Assembly: GCA_963517825.1 (NCBI GenBank)
Contig: CAUQGB010000001.1
Coordinates: forward strand, 191,176 to 255,175
Origin: Nanogingivalis sp963517825
GTDB lineage: Bacteria; Patescibacteriota; Saccharimonadia; Saccharimonadales; Saccharimonadaceae
DNA: 64,000 nt
Reading direction: 5' to 3'
Part shown: one piece after another, positions 58,380-64,000 of the stretch
How the letters are laid out: every line of letters begins with the position of its first letter
Numbering within the stretch: position 1 is the first letter of the stretch
Notes under the pieces: model-generated
What the model saw: only the letters and a program-made list of their open reading frames with translations
Database searches by the model: none
Told to the model about the DNA's origin: nothing
Translations under genes and position numbers: made by a program

Positions 58380-60149
58380 ATGACATTACTAACCAATGAT
58401 ATTCAGGATAGGCTTGCAAGACTCCTTGTTGAAGAGGGGCTTGTTCAGGAATCTAAAATTGAGTTGGCTATCAAAGAGGCTGGTTTAAACAATCAGTCTC
58501 TAATGTCGTATATGATTGAACACAAGCTTCTAGATAATGAGATTCTTGTTCATGCAACTTCTCATGTATCGGGAATTCCATATGTTAATCTTGAAAATAC
58601 GACCATTCCACAAGAAACGCTCGATTTGATTAGTGTTGATATTGCAGAAAGAAATATGGCCGTGCCGATCGCGGAAGTACAGGGAAGAATCGCTGTGGCG
58701 ATGCTTGATGCAACAAATATTCAGGCTGTCGATTATCTTTCGAGTTTAATTCAGCGCCCTCTAAAAGTATTTATGGCTAGCCAAAACTCCATTAAACATG
58801 TTTTGGATCAATATAAAACAGACCTTTCGGGTGTTGACGCTTTAGCTGAAAATGTTGACGCGCAAACTCAAGCTGATGCAGAATCAAAACGGCAAGTTCA
58901 AACAATTGTTCAAGATTCACCAATTTCAAAAGCTTTAAATACTATTTTGGAATATGCCGTTCGTGCAAAGGCATCAGACATCCATATTGAGCCACTTGAA
59001 AAATCACTAAAAATTCGCTGCCGAATCGACGGTGTTCTTCGTGAAATTATGAATTTACCAAAAAGTATTGAACCGGCTTTGATTTCACGTATCAAGATTC
59101 TTTCAAGCTTAAAAATTGATGAGCACCGCGTACCGCAAGATGGTCAGTTTGCCGTAGCGGTGAGCGGTAAAGAAGTCGACCTTCGTATTGCGATTTCGCC
59201 AGTAGTTTGGGGTGAACAGGTGGTGATTCGTCTTCTTGATAAAACGGGAAACTCTTTCAATCTTGAAGAAATGGGTTATGCTGGGCGTGCGCTTCGAACA
59301 ATTCGAAAGGGGATTGCAGCACCAAATGGAATGGTTTTGACTTCTGGTCCAACTGGCTCCGGTAAGTCGACATCGCTCTACGCCTTAATCAAAGAAATTA
59401 AAGACGATTCGGTCAATATCATTACACTTGAAGACCCTGTTGAATATAAAATGGACGGAGTGAACCAAATTCAAGTTAATGCTGAAGTTGGATTAACTTT
59501 TTCTGCCGGATTACGTTCGATTTTGCGTCTTGACCCCGATATTGTGATGGTTGGAGAGATCCGCGACGGTGAAACTGCGAACCTGGCGGTTCAAGCTGCT
59601 CTAACTGGACACTTGGTGTTTTCGACACTTCACACCAACTCTGCTGCCGGAATTTTACCACGTTTGATTGATATGGGGATTGAGCCTTTTTTGATTGCTT
59701 CGACCGTGAATACAATCATTGGACAGCGACTTGTCCGAAGAGTGGCGGCTAAGCGAAATACCTATCAATCTTCACCACTCCAAACACAAAGTATTATTGA
59801 AACTGTTGGTCATTTATTACCAAAAACCCCAGAAGAAGTTGAGAAAGTTTCAGCTGACTTAGGGTATAAAAATCTACCGCTCGCAAATCAAAAATCTTAT
59901 ACTCTTGTGAAAGGTCGCGATACGCCACAAACACCAGGTGGATATCAAGGTCGTGCAGGTTTGTACGAGGTTATGGAGGTAACAGAAGAGATTCAGCAGT
60001 TGATCATTAAGCATGCAACTTCACATGAGGTTCAAAAAGTTGCGATGCAGCAGGGAATGATTACGATGCGCCAAGACGGTTATCTTAAAGCATTAACAGG
60101 AATCACTACAATAGAAGAAGTAAACAGGGTTGCGTCTGATAGCGCATAA
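58380..60149 (+). CDS. pilB: Type IV pilus extension ATPase PilB
   Basis: 589 aa. An N-terminal T2SSE_N-type domain (about 1-150) followed by the motor: TSGPTGSGKSTSLYALIKEI (Walker A), ITLEDPVEYKMDG (Asp box), LRSILRLDPDIVMVGEIRDG (Walker B), LVFSTLHTNSAAGILPRLID (His box). After QRLVRRVAAKRNTY the four zinc-binding Cys of many PilB/GspE proteins are absent. It drives pilus extension. AAAAAGGA before the ATG. Confidence 0.93.
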   Translation: MTLLTNDIQDRLARLLVEEGLVQESKIELAIKEAGLNNQSLMSYMIEHKLLDNEILVHATSHVSGIPYVNLENTTIPQETLDLISVDIAERNMAVPIAEVQGRIAVAMLDATNIQAVDYLSSLIQRPLKVFMASQNSIKHVLDQYKTDLSGVDALAENVDAQTQADAESKRQVQTIVQDSPISKALNTILEYAVRAKASDIHIEPLEKSLKIRCRIDGVLREIMNLPKSIEPALISRIKILSSLKIDEHRVPQDGQFAVAVSGKEVDLRIAISPVVWGEQVVIRLLDKTGNSFNLEEMGYAGRALRTIRKGIAAPNGMVLTSGPTGSGKSTSLYALIKEIKDDSVNIITLEDPVEYKMDGVNQIQVNAEVGLTFSAGLRSILRLDPDIVMVGEIRDGETANLAVQAALTGHLVFSTLHTNSAAGILPRLIDMGIEPFLIASTVNTIIGQRLVRRVAAKRNTYQSSPLQTQSIIETVGHLLPKTPEEVEKVSADLGYKNLPLANQKSYTLVKGRDTPQTPGGYQGRAGLYEVMEVTEEIQQLIIKHATSHEVQKVAMQQGMITMRQDGYLKALTGITTIEEVNRVASDSA

Positions 60150-60163
60150 AAAAGGGGAGAGAT

Positions 60164-61231
60164 ATGAATCAAAATCTAAGAATTGAAATTTTACTTGAAG
60201 AAATCGTTCGAAAAAATGCAAGCGATCTTCACTTACAAGTTGGCTTACCGCCAATGATGAGGCTTGATGGTGTCTTGGCGCCATTTCCAGGCTATAACCC
60301 TCTAAACTCCGAAGAAGTTGAACGGTTGGTTTTTGCTATCCTTGACGATGATCAGCAGAAAATCTTGGTCAAGGATAAAGAATTTGACTTTTCTTTCGCC
60401 TTTGGTGATCTTGGTCGTTTTCGAGTTAATGCTTTTCATGAGCGCGGAAATTTAGCAGCTTCATTACGTTTGATTCCGAATCAAATTAAAACAATTGCTG
60501 AATTAGGTATGCCGCCAGTTATTCAATCTTTCGCTGATTTTCCGCGTGGTTTAGTTTTGGTTACTGGTCCAACTGGTTCGGGAAAATCCACAACTCTTGC
60601 TGCCTTGATTGATAAAATTAACAGCGAAAAAGCACAACATATCATTACTATTGAGGATCCAATTGAGTTTACTCATAAGTCAAAGCGCTCGGCGATAGTT
60701 CAGCGAGAGGTTCATTATGATACCTACTCATTTTCTGCAGCTCTTCGAAGCTCGCTTCGTCAAGACCCAGATGTCGTTTTGATCGGTGAGATGCGTGATC
60801 TCGAAACTATTTCTGCAGCGATTACAATTGCTGAAACTGGACACTTGGTGTTTGCGACACTTCACACCAACTCCGCTTCACAATCTATCGATCGCATGAT
60901 TGACGTTTTTCCGCCACATCAACAACCTCAAGTTCGTTCACAGCTTGCAAATATTATTCAAGGAATTTGTGCTCAACGGCTTGTGCCTGCGATCGGTGGT
61001 GGTCGAGTTGTTGCGGCTGAAGTTATGGTTGCAAATCCTGCAATTCGAAATATTATTCGTGAAGGTAAATCTCACCAACTTGATACAATAATCCAAACTG
61101 GTGGAGATCAGGGTATGCAAACTATGGATCGTACGCTTGTTAAGCTTGTGCAATCTGGCGTGGTAACTTATGATAACGCGCGTGAGTTCGCAGTTGATTT
61201 GGTTGAATTTGAAAGATTAATGAGAGGCTAA
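60164..61231 (+). CDS. pilT: Type IV pilus retraction ATPase PilT
   Basis: 355 aa. It has ASDLHLQVGLPPMMRLDGVL, Walker A TGPTGSGKSTTLAALIDKIN, Asp box ITIEDPIEFTHKSKRS, Walker B SLRQDPDVVLIGEMRDLETI, His box FATLHTNSASQSIDRMID, and the C-terminal AIRNIIREGKSHQLDTIIQT typical of PilT. It disassembles the pilus, powering twitching or DNA pull-in. GGGGAGAG before the ATG, two bases before pilC. Confidence 0.95.
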   Translation: MNQNLRIEILLEEIVRKNASDLHLQVGLPPMMRLDGVLAPFPGYNPLNSEEVERLVFAILDDDQQKILVKDKEFDFSFAFGDLGRFRVNAFHERGNLAASLRLIPNQIKTIAELGMPPVIQSFADFPRGLVLVTGPTGSGKSTTLAALIDKINSEKAQHIITIEDPIEFTHKSKRSAIVQREVHYDTYSFSAALRSSLRQDPDVVLIGEMRDLETISAAITIAETGHLVFATLHTNSASQSIDRMIDVFPPHQQPQVRSQLANIIQGICAQRLVPAIGGGRVVAAEVMVANPAIRNIIREGKSHQLDTIIQTGGDQGMQTMDRTLVKLVQSGVVTYDNAREFAVDLVEFERLMRG

Positions 61232-61232
61232 A

Positions 61233-62438
61233 ATGAAAAAATTTTCTTACAAAGTAAAAGATAAGGTTACTGGAAAGATTGTTAAGGGCGAAATTTCGGC
61301 AGATAGCAAACGCGCTGCCGGAAAAGCTTTGATCGATCAAGGGTATATTCTTCAAGATGATATCCATGAAGTGGGGCAAGAAAATGCTTTAATGAGTTTC
61401 TTGAATCGAATTACGACCAAGGATAAAATTGTTTTCACGCGTCAGTTTGCTACTTTGATTGGTGCTGGTTTACCGCTTGCGCAAGCTCTTCGAACAGTAT
61501 CTGAGCAGACCGAAAATAAACGAATGCGCGCTGTTGTTGACGATATTTTGGCTTCAGTTGAGAGTGGTTCAAGTTTAAAGGATGCTTTTTCGAAATTTCC
61601 AGATGTTTTCGATAAAGTTTATCTTGCCTTAATTGCTGCCGGTGAAATGTCTGGAACTCTTGATGAATCTCTTCGTCGTATTGCAACTCAACAGGAAAAA
61701 GACGCAGCGATGATGAGTAAGATTCGCGGAGCTTTAACTTATCCAGCGATTGTCCTTGTAGTTATCGGTCTTGTGATGGCATTTATGATGGTTCAAGTCG
61801 TTCCTCAAGTTAAACAGCTTTATAAAGATATGCACCAAGCATTACCATTTGCAACAGAAGTTCTTATTGCAATTTCAGACTTTATGATTAGCTTTTGGTG
61901 GCTTGTCTTGATTGGGCTAGGTGTTGGTGGATATTTTTTCCGTCAATATCTCAAGACTGAACCAGGAATTAAATTTGCGGCAAATTTCAAGCTAAATGTA
62001 CCATTATTTAGCCCACTTTTTCGAAAGCTTTATATGGCACGATTTGCACGAACTGGTCAGCTTTTACTTTCAACTGGTGTAGCGCTGCTTGATATGCTTA
62101 ATATTTGCGGTGATGCAATGAATAATGTTATTGTAAAAAAGAGTATTGATGAAGCTGGAAAACTTGTTCAAGGTGGTAAAAATCTTTCAGAGTCTTTAAA
62201 GGGTAAAGATTATATTTTAGATATGGTGCCTCAAATGATAAATATTGGTGAACAATCTGGTAAAATTGATGAAATGCTCGGTAAAACGGCTCAAGTTTAT
62301 GAAGATGAGCTTGATGAACAAATTAAGGCTATTTCAACCTTGATTGAACCGATCTTGATGGTTGTCATGGCATTAATGGCCGGTGGTTTGATTGGTGCAA
62401 TCTTGTTCCCAATTTATTCGTTAGTTACAAAAGTTTAA
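61233..62438 (+). CDS. pilC: Type IV pilus inner-membrane platform PilC
   Basis: 401 aa, normal. Two T2SSF domains (FTRQFATLIGAGLPLAQALR; MARFARTGQLLLSTGVALLD), three membrane helices (about 170-190, 213-235, 370-395) and the conserved end with QIKAISTLIEPILMVVMALM. It couples the motor ATPases to pilin addition. Directly after pilT. Confidence 0.95.
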   Translation: MKKFSYKVKDKVTGKIVKGEISADSKRAAGKALIDQGYILQDDIHEVGQENALMSFLNRITTKDKIVFTRQFATLIGAGLPLAQALRTVSEQTENKRMRAVVDDILASVESGSSLKDAFSKFPDVFDKVYLALIAAGEMSGTLDESLRRIATQQEKDAAMMSKIRGALTYPAIVLVVIGLVMAFMMVQVVPQVKQLYKDMHQALPFATEVLIAISDFMISFWWLVLIGLGVGGYFFRQYLKTEPGIKFAANFKLNVPLFSPLFRKLYMARFARTGQLLLSTGVALLDMLNICGDAMNNVIVKKSIDEAGKLVQGGKNLSESLKGKDYILDMVPQMINIGEQSGKIDEMLGKTAQVYEDELDEQIKAISTLIEPILMVVMALMAGGLIGAILFPIYSLVTKV

Positions 62439-62455
62439 TTTTCGAAAGGAAGAGA

Positions 62456-63358
62456 GTGGAGAATTTTCTATTAAGTTTATGTTTTGGGGTGCTCGGTACT
62501 GTTTTTGGCAGTTTTGCTGTGGCCCAAGTTTGGCGGTTACGCGCCAAGCAATTTCAAGATGAAAAAGCTTCTGGCGAAAAAATCGATGCCACCGAATGGA
62601 AAAAACTCCGCTCGCTCGTTTCGGTTAGCCAAAAAAATGATCGTTCGCATTGTTTGAACTGTGGTTATCAATTAAAATGGTATGATTTAATTCCGATTAT
62701 ATCTTGGCTTTCACTTGGTGGAAAATGTCGAAAATGCCACTCGAAAATTGGTGTAACTGAATTTTTAACTGAAGTTTTAATGTTTGTACTTTTTGCGATT
62801 ATTTTCTTGATTTTTAACCCAATTTCGAATGGTACAATTTTAGTTTTTCCAGCAATTAGACTCTTTATTTTGCTAATTTCGCTTATCCCGCTTACGATCA
62901 TGTTTATTTATGATGCTAAATGGTCGCTTTTGCCAACCAAACTTCTTTACGCCTTCAATATTTTAGCGTTTATTTATTGGGCAACTGGATTTTTGATGGT
63001 TTCTGGTGGATTTAATTTGAGATCCATTTTTTACTTAGTAATTTCAATGATGTTCTTCCCGTTGATCTATTTTGTACTTGCAAAAGTTTCGAAAGAACAA
63101 TGGGTTGGTGGTGGCGACTGGATTTTGGCGGTTGGTTTGATTTTTCTTTTGCCAAACCACCCAGTCTTTGCAATTTTTCTGCTCTTTCTTTCTAACGTTT
63201 TGGGCTTATTTTTTGCAGTTTTTCAGTCGATTCTATATTTTCGAAAAGTTAAGCGTGGTGTGCAAATACCATTCGGTCCAGCAATGATCTTGGCGGCTTT
63301 AGTTTTGGTGATTTTTCAACAAGAAATTTTACTAAATTTTGTGAATTTAATGGTGTAA
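62456..63358 (+). CDS. pilD: Prepilin peptidase / N-methyltransferase PilD
   Basis: 300 aa from a GTG at 62456 with AAAGGAAGAG upstream. N-terminal helix with GTVFGSFAVAQVWRL, a zinc-binding pair HCLNCGYQLKWYDLIPIISW and GGKCRKCHSKIG, then six to seven helices with the two catalytic Asp in FIYDAKWSLLPTK and GGGDWILAVG. It cleaves type III signal peptides of prepilins and methylates the new N-terminus. Confidence 0.92.
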   Translation: MENFLLSLCFGVLGTVFGSFAVAQVWRLRAKQFQDEKASGEKIDATEWKKLRSLVSVSQKNDRSHCLNCGYQLKWYDLIPIISWLSLGGKCRKCHSKIGVTEFLTEVLMFVLFAIIFLIFNPISNGTILVFPAIRLFILLISLIPLTIMFIYDAKWSLLPTKLLYAFNILAFIYWATGFLMVSGGFNLRSIFYLVISMMFFPLIYFVLAKVSKEQWVGGGDWILAVGLIFLLPNHPVFAIFLLFLSNVLGLFFAVFQSILYFRKVKRGVQIPFGPAMILAALVLVIFQQEILLNFVNLMV

Positions 63359-63385
63359 AAATAAAGAGCTTATGTTATAATAGGA

Positions 63386-64000
63386 ATGAATATGAAAAAC
63401 TTTAGAACGAGAAAAGCTTTTACAATTGTCGAGACGCTGCTTGTTTTGAGCATCTCTGGATTAATGTTAATAACCATGCTCGTTGGCTGGAACATAAATA
63501 TTGAAAAGCAACGCTACAACGACTCAGTAAATACTTTTAAATCTGATATTCAGAGTGTTTTCAGCGATGTAGAAAATCAGACTAACGAAAAGGGTGAATC
63601 TAAGGTTAAATGCGATACTAGCGGAAGAAATATTTCAATATTGAAAGATAGTAACGGAAAACCAACTGGCTCTTCCAATTGTGTTATTTTGGGCAAGTTT
63701 ATATATTTTTATAATGGTAAAGTTATTCCTGGTAATGAAAATGCATTGCTCGGGTTAGATTCTTTTAGAATTTATGATGTTATTGGTAAAGATATTGATA
63801 TAACCAAAGATTGTCATCAAGAAGATGATAAAGGTAATAAGACTGGTGCATTGGGGCCATGTGTTAATAGTATTCAAGCATTAAGAGATACTAATTTTGT
63901 TCTAGATACTGGCAAAAATAAAATAAATGGCCCAAAAACTATCGAACTTCAATGGAGGGGTAGATATAAAAATGTTACTGATACTAGAGATAAAGGTGAT
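63386..64000 (+). CDS. Type IV prepilin-like protein (cut by window edge)
   Basis: At least 205 aa, open to the edge. It starts MNMKNFRTRK followed by the type III signal AFTIVETLLVLSISGLMLI; Glu 5 of the mature form is present, but the residue before the cleavage site is Ala instead of Gly. The mature part has Cys residues and a beta-rich C-terminal region. TGTTATAAT ends four bases before the first ATG, and a second in-frame ATG (63392) is also possible. It should be processed by PilD and be a major or minor pilin. Confidence 0.8.
   Translation, partial: MNMKNFRTRKAFTIVETLLVLSISGLMLITMLVGWNINIEKQRYNDSVNTFKSDIQSVFSDVENQTNEKGESKVKCDTSGRNISILKDSNGKPTGSSNCVILGKFIYFYNGKVIPGNENALLGLDSFRIYDVIGKDIDITKDCHQEDDKGNKTGALGPCVNSIQALRDTNFVLDTGKNKINGPKTIELQWRGRYKNVTDTRDKGD

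Overview
The window looks like part of a Patescibacteria (CPR) chromosome, most probably a Saccharibacteria (TM7) relative. This rests on the AT-rich, compact, overlapping gene layout, the PrgI/TraC/VirB4 secretion genes with a VirB2-type pilin array, a complete single-membrane type IV pilus operon without a secretin, and the near absence of biosynthetic genes. TGA acts as a stop (mutM ends in TGA; Trp is TGG), so the recoded CPR lineages are unlikely. No rRNA, CRISPR array, prophage or insertion sequence was seen. The lineage is inferred from protein content; nothing was searched.

Layout. 1-8.2 kb: divergent secretion/conjugation-like locus, with VirB4 (cut by the window edge), a split TraC-like domain, PrgI and a large VirB6-like protein leftward, and six tandem VirB2/TrbC-like pilins rightward. 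8.2-20.4 kb: small operons for Hsp20, ComFC, a polysaccharide deacetylase, phosphoglucose/phosphomannose isomerase, a MurE-type ligase, G6P dehydrogenase and a HIT protein, separated by tRNAs (Ser x3, Arg, Leu) and orphan genes. 20.6-25.2 kb: rlmH, a MacB-type ABC exporter, a seventh pilin, a fourth tRNA-Ser and a transglutaminase-like protein. 25.3-35.2 kb: pnp, rpsO, valS, a FemAB-type transferase, tsaD, rpsT. 35.4-48.1 kb: a degenerate DHH protein, truB, orn, then dnaG-rpoD, mutM, holA, ftsK. 48.2-51.7 kb: a BcgI-like restriction-modification locus. 51.8-55.3 kb: rpsF-ssb-rpsR, efp, tlyA, ychF. 55.4 kb to the end: pilM-N-O-small gene-B-T-C-D and a prepilin cut by the edge.

The most striking system is the restriction-modification locus. 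Its specificity gene is split into three target-recognition segments by a G9 tract and an (AT)10 tract. Changing either tract length would join segments, so the locus looks like a two-switch phase-variable specificity gene.

Three genome-scale signals also stand out. The palindrome TTCGAA is greatly over-represented in all frames and between genes. At least nine genes have a -10 box ending 6-7 nt before the ATG, implying leaderless mRNAs. About eight orphan genes have consensus promoters followed almost at once by a small hairpin at the predicted 5' end of the transcript.
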